Assembly (NCBI RefSeq): GCF_014250515.1
Contig: NZ_CP060202.1
Location: forward strand, 3,159,001 to 3,223,000
Direction: 5' to 3'
DNA: 64,000 nt
Origin: Hymenobacter sediminicola
Lineage (GTDB): Bacteria; Bacteroidota; Bacteroidia; Cytophagales; Hymenobacteraceae
Made by a program: the position numbers and the translations under genes
The notes under the pieces: model-generated
Database searches by the model: none
What the model saw: only the letters and a program-made list of their open reading frames with translations
What the model was told of the DNA's origin: nothing
In this document: positions 45,501 through 52,750 of the stretch, piece by piece
How the letters are laid out: each line of letters opens with the position of its first letter
Numbering within the stretch: the stretch's first letter is position 1

Positions 45501-47631
45501 CGTGGACGCGGATGGCGACCTTGACCTGGCAATATGCGGCGTCGGATCTAATTCCTTGGGCATTTACCGCAACGATGGGGCCGGAACCTTTGCCTCCTTG
45601 TCTACACTGCAAGGTGGCTGGGTTGCCTACGGGCTTACGCTGGGTGATGTAGATGGGGATTCTGACTTGGACTTGGTCAACGTTACGGCCAATGGCCAGA
45701 CGCTCGACGTTTTCCTGAACCAGGCCCCGGCTCCTACCACCCTGAGCTTTACGCCCAGCACCGGCCCAGTAGGCACAAGCGTAATCGTGACCGGCACTAA
45801 TTTTATCAATGTCTCACAGGTGGAATTCAATGGGTTGCGCGCCACATATGTTGTCGATTCGCCAACGCAGCTAACGGCGGTAGTCCCCACGGGCGCCCGC
45901 ACCGGTCCTATCCGAGTAGTAACTGGGGGCGGCTCCATTACCAGCACGGCCGTTTTCACGGTGCTGGTGCCCACACCACCAGTGGTAACGAGCTACAGCC
46001 CGACACGCAACGCCCCAGGCATTCCGCGCACGGCACCTGTGGTGGTGAGTTTCTCGCAGAACATTACCGCAGCCACGGCAACTAACCTGCGGGTATTTGG
46101 CTCGCAGCTGCGCGGGCAACGCCCCGGCACGCTCACAGGTGCCGGCACTTCCACCCTCACTTTCCGTCCTACTCAAAATTTTGCCGCTGGCGAACAGGTG
46201 AGCGTCAGCATTCCCAGCAGCCTGCTGGGGCCGCTGGGCGGCAGCACGGTACCGCAAGTGCTGCAGTTTACCATAGCAGCCAGTGGCACCGGGCGTGGCC
46301 AGTTTGTAAGCCGCCCCGTGGTAGCCACCGGTGCTGCCCCACTGGAAGTAGCTGTGGCTGATTTCAACAACGACGACCACCTGGATTTGCTTACCGTCAA
46401 TACCAACAGCTCCACGCTGAGCCTGCGCTTCGGCTGGGGTGGCGGTAACTTCAGTGGCACAACCGAAGTGGCGGCCACGGGCGTAATTCGGTCGGTAGCC
46501 GTAGGCGACGTAGATGGCGACGGTGACCTGGACTTTGCCGTGGGCAGCTTCAACACCGCCAATACAGTAGCCATGTACATTAATAACGGCAGCGGGCAGT
46601 TTGCGCAGACCTACGCCGTGCCCGTGGCCGGCAGTGTATACAGCCTGGTGCTGGCCGACATCAACAGTGACGGCAGCCTAGACTTAGTAGCCAGCAGTGC
46701 CATGGGCTGGCTAAGTCTGCGCTTCAACGACGGGCAAGGCCGCTTCAGCGGCACGACCGACCTGCCGGCAACTGTAGAATGCTACGGCGTAAATGCTGGC
46801 GACTTGGATAATGATGGTGACCTGGATTTGGTAGCCATCATAGGCTCTACGCCCACAGCCGTCACCTATTTCAACGATGGCGAAGGCAACTTTACGCGGT
46901 CTGGCTTTTATGCCCTGGGCAACAACAATACTTTGTGGCAAGGCAAAGTGCGCATGGGCGACCTGGACCGCGACGGTGACCTAGACTTTATCGTTTCAAC
47001 GGGTCCGGGGTCAATTTCTCAGGTTGTTCAGTTGCTCAATAACGGCAACGGCACTTTTGCGCCAGCCCAGCAACTCACCCTGAACTACTCAAGCCACGAT
47101 GCCGCGCTGGCCGATGTGGATGCTGACGGCGACCTGGATTTGCTCAGCATCAATTCTTCCACCTACAAGATTGATGTTTCGCTGAACAATGGCTCCGCTA
47201 CTTTCACTCGGGGCAGCACCATAACGTTAAGCGGCGACGCCCGCGCCCTAGCAATTGGCGACCTGGACCGGGACGGCGACTTGGATCTGGTGACGGCTGT
47301 AACGGGTAACAACAGCGCCGGCATCTACCTGAACGGTGGCACTGTGCTGAAGGCCACTGCTGCTTCCGCACCCTCAGCCGAGCTAGAGGGCTACCCCAAC
47401 CCTGCGCATGGTTTCTTCACGCTACGCCTAGCCCCGGAACTGGCTCGAAACGCCGTCCAGCTGGTATTGCTCGACGCGTTGGGTCGGCAGGTGCAGGCGC
47501 ATCCCCTAAGCCGGTTGCCGGCCCATGGCGAAACTGAAGTTGATGTGCACAGCCTTAGCCCTGGCCTCTACCTGCTCCGGGTGCAACTCCGTGACGGACG
47601 CCAGCTTACTCAAAACATGATGCTGGAGTAA
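42520..47631 (+). CDS. Giant T9SS type A protein with three seven-repeat FG-GAP/VCBS propellers
   Basis: Up to 1703 residues. No ATG is in frame near the start; candidates are TTG at 42520 and TTG at 42607. A hydrophobic stretch (LTAFLLLGQAGHGQ, about 55-70) looks like a signal peptide. Order: SbsA/Ig-like (about 74-190), seven repeats (198-510), IPT/TIG (530-607), SbsA-like (611-720), seven repeats (735-1055), IPT/TIG (1074-1150), SbsA-like (1151-1258), seven repeats (1280-1592), then the T9SS type A sorting domain (1621-1703; YPNPAHGFFTLRL, LSPGLYLLRVQL). Each repeat carries a DxDxDGDLD calcium-loop-like box. Function: probable surface adhesin or exposed scaffold; no enzyme motif seen. Confidence 0.9.
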   Translation: MFGNLPAVVIAKFSYYCISPITWFPYSVCLIIASTFVFARRISNPVSRVVRSARWGGLTAFLLLGQAGHGQNTVVSRAPARNATAAVRTAPVSATFSQAIASASAGNPRVFSSQRQGRRTGSVSGGGSRTLSFSPSYTLLPGELLSVSVPPTLLTASGGTPVTRQVYQFRAATGGTGRGYFTDSTTIGQAGTRNVLLGDVDGDGDLDMVSNAGLFSARIRLNNGTGQFGAGSSVVVAGDPAGLALADVDNDGDLDLLATDAQNATTAICLNNGSGEFIGSVFGAQNVPVGQRPVSVATGDIDADGDLDFVTANESGNSASISFNNGSGVFSAVTTVAVGQNPNTVTLADVDDDGDLDLLTTNGTSNTVSLRLNNGLGVFSGSGSVAVGTAPSDLALADLDADGDLDLLVTNASSGTVSLRLNSGGGIFGGTTELALSAGSTPSALSIGDVDADSDLDFVVAQGTGGAVSTFKNNGTATFTVQNTPLVVAGLQSSGVTLGDVDGDLDLDVVTVDGGTSTVVLGRNGQAPAPPRILSFAPGSAPMGSLVTLTGTDFTSASAVTFNGVPATSFTVLSASKLTVTVPAGATSGLLTVTTPLGVATSTTPFQLTLGIISALPARNALNVSRDANPTLTFGQSLAPATSTGVRVFGSRLGGRKAGTATTSGATFTFDPTQDFAPGEVVSVTVPGTVQSIGGLQAQKQVLQFTAAAGGTGQANFTALPSAPVGYNPIQVVLADVTGDGTLDLLTMLAYEMTVQVGLGNGRFGAADTLVQFSNFLDPNGISPVDFDADGDLDLLATFQTPSQGKVTTTWVNNGSGTFTRRQTLTTGSSEGPAVGDVDGDGDLDFVVSASVGSTTEIFTGINDGNGNFTLRALATGYASSEASYLALGDLDNDGDLDLVAGQNAISSLRIRLNDGLGNFGSPTEIMTGAYTEALQIADIDGDQDLDIIVSLFNSYSGNSNAVRIYLNNGQAVFSAGQVIPMGNNYSPSLVTGDVDADGDLDLAICGVGSNSLGIYRNDGAGTFASLSTLQGGWVAYGLTLGDVDGDSDLDLVNVTANGQTLDVFLNQAPAPTTLSFTPSTGPVGTSVIVTGTNFINVSQVEFNGLRATYVVDSPTQLTAVVPTGARTGPIRVVTGGGSITSTAVFTVLVPTPPVVTSYSPTRNAPGIPRTAPVVVSFSQNITAATATNLRVFGSQLRGQRPGTLTGAGTSTLTFRPTQNFAAGEQVSVSIPSSLLGPLGGSTVPQVLQFTIAASGTGRGQFVSRPVVATGAAPLEVAVADFNNDDHLDLLTVNTNSSTLSLRFGWGGGNFSGTTEVAATGVIRSVAVGDVDGDGDLDFAVGSFNTANTVAMYINNGSGQFAQTYAVPVAGSVYSLVLADINSDGSLDLVASSAMGWLSLRFNDGQGRFSGTTDLPATVECYGVNAGDLDNDGDLDLVAIIGSTPTAVTYFNDGEGNFTRSGFYALGNNNTLWQGKVRMGDLDRDGDLDFIVSTGPGSISQVVQLLNNGNGTFAPAQQLTLNYSSHDAALADVDADGDLDLLSINSSTYKIDVSLNNGSATFTRGSTITLSGDARALAIGDLDRDGDLDLVTAVTGNNSAGIYLNGGTVLKATAASAPSAELEGYPNPAHGFFTLRLAPELARNAVQLVLLDALGRQVQAHPLSRLPAHGETEVDVHSLSPGLYLLRVQLRDGRQLTQNMMLE

Positions 47632-47634
47632 ACA

Positions 47635-47673
47635 AACCGGCCCGGCAGGAATCTTGTACCTGCTGGGCCGGTT
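47635..47673 (+). terminator. Hairpin after the giant T9SS gene
   Basis: AACCGGCCCGGCAGG pairs with CCTGCTGGGCCGGTT (one G-T pair) around a 9-base loop, starting 4 bases after the stop. There is no long T tract, so strength is uncertain. It leads straight into the promoter-like region before 47718. Confidence 0.7.
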
Positions 47674-47694
47674 AGCTGTACAGCTACCTTTGCT

Positions 47695-47702
47695 AAGGAT
47701 GT
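47695..47702 (+). promoter_or_regulatory. Possible -7 promoter element of the metal-uptake trio
   Basis: TACCTTTG matches TAnnTTTG, 15 bases before the ATG at 47718. A TTA rather than TTG lies 20 bases upstream (47672-47674). A second match, TACTTTTG (47705-47712), overlaps the region closer to the start. Confidence 0.5.
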
Positions 47703-47717
47703 GCTACTTTTGTGCTT

Positions 47718-48167
47718 ATGGCATCCCCGCGTCCTGTCTCTCACCGGCTATTCAGCTTGCTACTGGCCCTGCTCGTCCTCGCCTCCTCGGTGGGCCTGAC
47801 GGTGCTGCGCCATACGTGCCGGGAAAGCGGGCATACATCGGCGGATGTTATTTTCAGTACTCCCAAACACGGATGCCCCGCGTCTAAGCCGGTAGCAGAG
47901 CATGCCCACAGCAGCCAGATTAAAGGGGCCTGCTGCGACTTTAGTGCCCACCTGCACAAGCTGGAGGTACCTTCACCGGAACTGACCTGGGCCAAGCTGC
48001 TGCCCTCGCCGTTGCTGGCGCCCGCTTGGCTTCCGGCCACTAGCTGGCCTACTCTAGCTTCGGCTCCGTTGGTAGCACAGGCAGCCGCATGGCATGCGGC
48101 CGATAGTTCACCGCCGCCCCGGGCTGGCCGCGTGCTTCTCACCTTTATCAGTGTGCTAGTAGTCTAG
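47718..48167 (+). CDS. HYC_CC_PP-like small exported protein
   Basis: 149 residues from the ATG at 47718 (a GTG two codons earlier is in frame). It begins with a hydrophobic segment (LFSLLLALLVLASSVGLTVL), then HTC (32-34), a CC pair in KGACCDFSAH (72-73), His-rich stretches (AEHAHSS, SAHLHK), and near the C-terminus a PPP-R before a last hydrophobic stretch. The H-C, CC and PP layout fits a Bacteroidota family found upstream of TonB receptors for metals; the first motif reads HTC rather than HYC. It is followed by a receptor and an HMA protein, which supports a metal-related role. Confidence 0.6.
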   Translation: MASPRPVSHRLFSLLLALLVLASSVGLTVLRHTCRESGHTSADVIFSTPKHGCPASKPVAEHAHSSQIKGACCDFSAHLHKLEVPSPELTWAKLLPSPLLAPAWLPATSWPTLASAPLVAQAAAWHAADSSPPPRAGRVLLTFISVLVV

Positions 48168-48260
48168 CCTTCATCTGGCGTGCCTCTTTGGGCCGCTATG
48201 GAATACAGCGCGCTTCAGCGCTGGCATTTTCTCCAGAATGAATGCTAACTCACTACTGAC

Positions 48261-50606
48261 ATGGATTTTTTCTCCGGAAACCGGTTGCCGTTTGCGCTTG
48301 GCCTCCTGCTGAGCAGCACCGCCACCGCTACCGCCCAATCGGCAGCTGATGTACTGGCCCCAGTCCGGGGGCAGGTAACTGACGCCGCTGCCGCTCCCGT
48401 ACCGGGTGCTGTGGTCCGCTGGCTAGGCAGCACTACCACCACCACTACCACCAACAATGCGGGCCAGTTCGCCTTACCTCGCCCGGCCCGTGCTGAAGCC
48501 AGCAAACTGGTTATCAATGCCCTTGGCTACCGTGCCGATACGGTAGCTGTGGCTACTTCCGGCTCGCCCTATGTGCGTGTATCCCTGAAGCCGGGCACTG
48601 AGCTAGGCGAAGTGAAAGTGGAAGCCCGCGCCCCCTCCTACTCCTCGCTGACGCCGACCAACACACAGGTTATTACGGCCCGCGACCTGACAAAATCGGC
48701 GTGCTGCAACTTGGCGGAAAGCTTCGAGACGAATGCTGCCGTTGAGGTTTCCACAACGGATGCTGTGTCGGGGGCCAAACAGATTCAGCTGCTTGGCCTT
48801 GATGGGGCCTACTCGCTGCTGACCGTGGACAACCTGCCTGCTTTGCGCGGGCTGGCCACCCCCTACCGCTTGGGCTACCTTTCCGGAACCTGGATTGAGA
48901 GCATCGATATTATCAAGGGCATGGGCTCCGTAGTGAATGGCTACGAAAGCATGTCGGGGCAGGTGAACGTGCGCCTGAAGGAGCCCGATAAGTCGGAACG
49001 TCTGCTGTTCAATGCGTACGGCAATGACTTAGGCAAATTTGACCTCAACCTGAATCTGGCAGCGCCGGTCAGCAAGAAGGTCAGTACCGTTTTCCTACTC
49101 CACTCCGACCACCTGGGCCGCCGCGTCGACCGGAACAAGGATGGATTTATGGATCTGCCGCTGGCTACGCAATACAACGTATTCAACAAGTGGAAATACA
49201 AGTCTGACAAAGGCCTCATCAGCGAAATTGGGGTGGGTGCACTGCGCGAAACCCGGGAAGGTGGCCAGGTAGATTTTCGGGCAGACGAGGCTAACGCGTT
49301 TGAGCGCAACTACGGCTTCACGGGCCGTACCAACCGCTATACTGGCTTTGCCAAAACATCCTACACTTGGCCCGGCCGGCCGTACCAGAGCCTGGGGCTG
49401 CTGCTCAGCGGCACACACCACAGCTTCAACTCTACCTATTCCTACGGGCAGTTTCTGAGCGGCAGCACCTTGCGCACCACCCGCGCCTACGATGGCACCC
49501 AGCAGACGGGATTGGCCACGCTGCTCTTCCAGAGCGTATTGGGCACTACAGCGCATACCTACCGCCTGGGCCTAAGCTACCTGCACGATGACTACCGGGA
49601 GTTTTTCGGTTCCGGCATCATCTACCCCACAGAAACTGCGGAGCAACGCTATGCCCGTCAGCACCGCAACCGCCTCGAAAACGTGCCGGGTGCCTTCGCA
49701 GAATACACCTATCAGAACTCCCGCAACCTGACGCTGGTAGGCGGCCTGCGCCTCGACCGCCACAACTTATACGGCTGGCAGTTTACCCCCCGGCTTAATG
49801 TGAAGTACGACGCGGCCAAAAACACCGTGCTCCGGCTGGCAGCCGGTACGGGCTTCCGGGTAGCCAACCCTATTGCCGACAACAGCGGCGTGCTGCTTAG
49901 CTCCCGTGAGTTTGTTATTGCGCCTGATCTGCGGCCTGAAAAAGCTTGGAACGTGGGCGGCAGCGTCACGCAGTATTTCACGCTTGCCGGCCGGCCGGCC
50001 ACGCTCATCGCCGACTATTACCATACTGCGTTCCAGAATCAGGTGGTGGCCGACATGTATACGTCGCCAACCGTTCTGGAAATCAGCAATCTGTCAGCTG
50101 ATGGCCGTTCCTTCTCGCGGAGCTTTCAGACCGAGTTGCAGGTAGAACCCGTGAAGGGGCTCACGGCCAAAGCCGCCTACAAGTACCTCGACGTGCGGAC
50201 TACCTACGACGGGCAGCTGTTGCCGAAACCCCTGACGGCCCCGCACCGGCTATTTTTTAACGTGGGCTACGCCACAGCATTTGATAAATGGCGCGCCGAC
50301 TTCACGGTGCAGGGTTTCGGGCAGCGGCCGCTGGCGCACAATCCGGCTTCCATGGGCCACCAACATGGTTCCGGCGAAATGGAACTCCCTTATGCGCCGC
50401 GCTTCGCGCTACTCAACACCCAGGTGACTCGCGCCTTCAAACGCTTCGAAGTATATGCCGGGGTTGAGAACCTGACCAACTACCGCCAGCCCAATCCCAT
50501 CCAGAGCGCCGCCGCCCCGTTTGAGCAGGCTTTTGATGCGGCTATGGTGTGGGGGCCTACGTACGGTCGTCTCACGTATGCCGGCCTGCGCTTCCGGCTG
50601 GAATAG
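48261..50606 (+). CDS. TonB-dependent receptor with carboxypeptidase-D-like N-terminal domain
   Basis: 781 residues. A signal peptide (FALGLLLSSTATATAQS) is followed by a CarboxypepD-reg-like domain (about 36-120, VRGQVTDAAAAPVPGAVV), a plug domain with LTKSACCNLAESFETN at about 143-158, and a 22-strand barrel ending in an aromatic-rich LTYAGLRFRLE. The SACCNL motif in the plug is Cys-rich. It is flanked by the HYC_CC_PP-like protein and an HMA protein, so copper or another soft metal is a likely substrate class; this is inference. Confidence 0.93.
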   Translation: MDFFSGNRLPFALGLLLSSTATATAQSAADVLAPVRGQVTDAAAAPVPGAVVRWLGSTTTTTTTNNAGQFALPRPARAEASKLVINALGYRADTVAVATSGSPYVRVSLKPGTELGEVKVEARAPSYSSLTPTNTQVITARDLTKSACCNLAESFETNAAVEVSTTDAVSGAKQIQLLGLDGAYSLLTVDNLPALRGLATPYRLGYLSGTWIESIDIIKGMGSVVNGYESMSGQVNVRLKEPDKSERLLFNAYGNDLGKFDLNLNLAAPVSKKVSTVFLLHSDHLGRRVDRNKDGFMDLPLATQYNVFNKWKYKSDKGLISEIGVGALRETREGGQVDFRADEANAFERNYGFTGRTNRYTGFAKTSYTWPGRPYQSLGLLLSGTHHSFNSTYSYGQFLSGSTLRTTRAYDGTQQTGLATLLFQSVLGTTAHTYRLGLSYLHDDYREFFGSGIIYPTETAEQRYARQHRNRLENVPGAFAEYTYQNSRNLTLVGGLRLDRHNLYGWQFTPRLNVKYDAAKNTVLRLAAGTGFRVANPIADNSGVLLSSREFVIAPDLRPEKAWNVGGSVTQYFTLAGRPATLIADYYHTAFQNQVVADMYTSPTVLEISNLSADGRSFSRSFQTELQVEPVKGLTAKAAYKYLDVRTTYDGQLLPKPLTAPHRLFFNVGYATAFDKWRADFTVQGFGQRPLAHNPASMGHQHGSGEMELPYAPRFALLNTQVTRAFKRFEVYAGVENLTNYRQPNPIQSAAAPFEQAFDAAMVWGPTYGRLTYAGLRFRLE

Positions 50607-50693
50607 CTGCGTCAGCTAACCAGCATTTTTTGGCCGCTTTTTTGTATTCACTGTATCCGCTTTCCAGCGGGCTCACTCCACTTACCTTCTCTT

Positions 50694-51059
50694 ATGAAAT
50701 CGTTCAAGCTTCTTTTCCTCGCCGTATTCGCTCTGCTTGCGCATACCACCACTGCCCAGACTACTGCGAAGGCCAAAGGCCCGGCCACCGAACAGGTGCA
50801 ACTCAAGACCTCGGCCGTCTGCGACATGTGCAAAACCCGCCTCGAGAAGGCCATGGCCTACGAAAAAGGCGTGCAGGCCGCTGTGCTTGATGTGCCTACT
50901 CAGGTACTCACTGTGACGTACCGCTCCGATAAAACTACGCCGGCAGCCCTGCGCACCGCCGTACAGAAAACCGGCTACGATGCCGACTCCGAGCCTGCTG
51001 AGGCCCGCGCCTACGACCGTCTTCCTGACTGCTGCAAGAAGACCAACGCGGTTCACTAA
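50694..51059 (+). CDS. Secreted heavy-metal-associated (HMA) domain protein
   Basis: 121 residues with a signal peptide (LLFLAVFALLAHTTTAQ). The HMA domain follows with the metal-binding pair CDMC (C43, C46) and the betaalphabeta pattern up to about 100 (VLTVTYRSDKTTPAALRTAVQKTGY). A CC pair sits near the C-terminus (LPDCCKK). It is the last gene of the trio and is ended by the hairpin at 51078. Such periplasmic chaperones bind Cu(I) or related metals. Confidence 0.9.
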   Translation: MKSFKLLFLAVFALLAHTTTAQTTAKAKGPATEQVQLKTSAVCDMCKTRLEKAMAYEKGVQAAVLDVPTQVLTVTYRSDKTTPAALRTAVQKTGYDADSEPAEARAYDRLPDCCKKTNAVH

Positions 51060-51077
51060 GGCAGATGATAGTATCGC

Positions 51078-51111
51078 AAAACGCCCTTTCACATGTACGG
51101 AAGGGCGTTTT
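51078..51111. terminator. Bidirectional hairpin terminator
   Basis: AAAACGCCCTT pairs with AAGGGCGTTTT around a 12-base loop, with A/T runs on both sides. It is between the convergent genes ending at 51059 (+) and 51130 (-). Confidence 0.85.
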
Positions 51112-51129
51112 AGCGGATTGCAATTCAAG

Positions 51130-51699
51130 TCAGGCCTCGGCAGCTTCCGGATTCAACTGTAGGTCGAATTCCAGAACGGCACTGAACGCCAGAGGCCGAG
51201 TGAGGCGCCGCCGATTGGTACCAGATATTTCCAGCGTAAACCAGTCGGAGCGCAGGTATTCCAATAAGTTGGGCCGGCCCAGCATTTCCATGGTTACATG
51301 CGTGGGATGTATGTTGCGCTCCGAGAAAGAGGCAATGGCAATTTTGCGGCTATTCGCCGTCAGGAAGCAACTGCCACTTTCCAGCGCGGCCAAGGTGGAA
51401 GTTCCTCGCCCAATAGGATGCTCTGGGTCGGGCTGCCATGCTAAATGTGCCTCGCGTAGCGTTACGGCTATCACCCCCGGCCTGGTGAGGGCAGCCAAGC
51501 AGGGCAATGTGCCGGGCAATGTTTTTTCGCAGAGAAAGATAAGGTCCATACTAGGGTCAATCCGCAGATTGATAGCCCTGGTTTTCATGCCGAAAGCCGT
51601 GCGCAATGACCTGCGCAGGCCTTCATTCAGGTCGATGGTGAGCTCTACGCCCAGCACAACGGGGGGCAGTGCAGCAACTGGAACTGGAAGTAAGTTCAT
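51130..51699 (-). CDS. Hypothetical protein
   Basis: 189 residues from the ATG at 51699 (a TTG two codons upstream is also in frame). No signal peptide or membrane helix; Leu, Thr and Arg-rich alternating pattern (TIDLNEGLRRSLRTAFGMK, VEFDLQLN-like ending). No family is recognised. It is isolated between the HMA gene and the response regulator, on the opposite strand to both. Confidence 0.6.
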   Translation of the reverse strand: MNLLPVPVAALPPVVLGVELTIDLNEGLRRSLRTAFGMKTRAINLRIDPSMDLIFLCEKTLPGTLPCLAALTRPGVIAVTLREAHLAWQPDPEHPIGRGTSTLAALESGSCFLTANSRKIAIASFSERNIHPTHVTMEMLGRPNLLEYLRSDWFTLEISGTNRRRLTRPLAFSAVLEFDLQLNPEAAEA

Positions 51700-52009
51700 A
51701 GCCAAAAGGAGGTGTGCGAGCGGGGGCAGTCATGTCGGGAACATGCGAAAAGCAGCAGGAAAAGTCAACGGTGGAGAAGCGACAGAAAGAAAAATACCTG
51801 ACCAACAACGCCATATTGCGCAGGGCAGATATAGCTATAAGCTATTGAAAGTCAGTCATGGTTCTCGCTTAAAGTATAGCAAAGCTCGATAAAAGTATAC
51901 GTAGATGGTAATATTTGCCGTTAAGATTGATTTCTTCCGATAAAAAAATGATATATAATTTCCAATTCTATTTATATTCACCCGAACGCCTGCCATTCTT
52001 GTCTCTTCT
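51700..52009. other. AT-rich divergent intergenic region
   Basis: 310 bases between a hypothetical protein (-) and the LytTR regulator (+). It is visibly richer in A/T from about 51840 (runs such as AAAAAAATGATATATAAT) than the genes on both sides. A near-match AATATTTG to the -7 box lies near 51911. No gene is visible. Confidence 0.4.
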
Positions 52010-52750
52010 ATGAAGATTACCTGCCTGCTACTCGATGATGATCCGCTGGTGCTGGACCTGCTGCAGGCGTATGTGGCCATGACTGATGTACTGGATATAA
52101 AAGCCACGTTCACAGACCCTTTAGAGGCGCACCGCTACCTGTTGCACAACGACGTACAAGTGCTGTTCTCAGATGTTACCATGCCTCACCTCAGCGGCTT
52201 AGATCTGGTACGCTCGCTGCACCAGCCACCGCTGGTTGTCCTGATGACAGCTCATCCGCAGTACGCCATGGAGGGCTTCAACTTGGATGTTATCGACTTT
52301 CTGTTGAAGCCTATTTCGCTGGACCGATTTCTGAAAGCCGTAAACAAAGTAGCGGGTATTTTGCGCGCTAATTCTGCTGAAACTGACCCCAAGCAGGATC
52401 TGCTTTCGGGCTGGGGGTCGTTTTTTATCCGCACCGATGCGCAGTTTGTGCGCCTTCACTACCGCGACGTACTATATATCGAGGCGCTGAAAGATTTCAC
52501 CAAAATCAATACCGCCGACGGACGCACTCACTTGACGCTGGTGAATCTTAAAAACCTGGAGGAGCAGCTACCACCTGGCTTATTCGTGCGCACGCACCGC
52601 TCCTACCTCGTCAATGCTTCCCGAATTGAGTCTATCAGTAACCTTGAAGTACGGGTTGGAGGGCATGCTCTGCCCTTAGGCCAGACCTATCGGGAGCGGG
52701 TTACGGAACGAATTGTCAACCGCACCCTTATCCGACGGCAGCAACCGTAG
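52010..52750 (+). CDS. LytTR-type response regulator
   Basis: 246 residues. Receiver domain 1-125: acidic triad DDD (9-11), phospho-acceptor D55 in VLFSDVTMP, and KPIS near 103-106. A LytTR DNA-binding domain occupies about 140-240 (VRLHYRDVLYIEALKDFTKI, RTHRSYLVNASRIESI). It is a cytoplasmic DNA-binding regulator whose target genes are unknown. The 3' end overlaps the histidine kinase gene by 23 bases in the opposite direction. Confidence 0.95.
   Translation: MKITCLLLDDDPLVLDLLQAYVAMTDVLDIKATFTDPLEAHRYLLHNDVQVLFSDVTMPHLSGLDLVRSLHQPPLVVLMTAHPQYAMEGFNLDVIDFLLKPISLDRFLKAVNKVAGILRANSAETDPKQDLLSGWGSFFIRTDAQFVRLHYRDVLYIEALKDFTKINTADGRTHLTLVNLKNLEEQLPPGLFVRTHRSYLVNASRIESISNLEVRVGGHALPLGQTYRERVTERIVNRTLIRRQQP

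Noticed and set aside
43100..47300. CRISPR-like or tandem DNA repeats in the giant gene
   Set aside because: The repeats are coding for FG-GAP modules with irregular spacing of about 120-200 bases and diverged DNA, with no conserved direct repeat and spacer structure.
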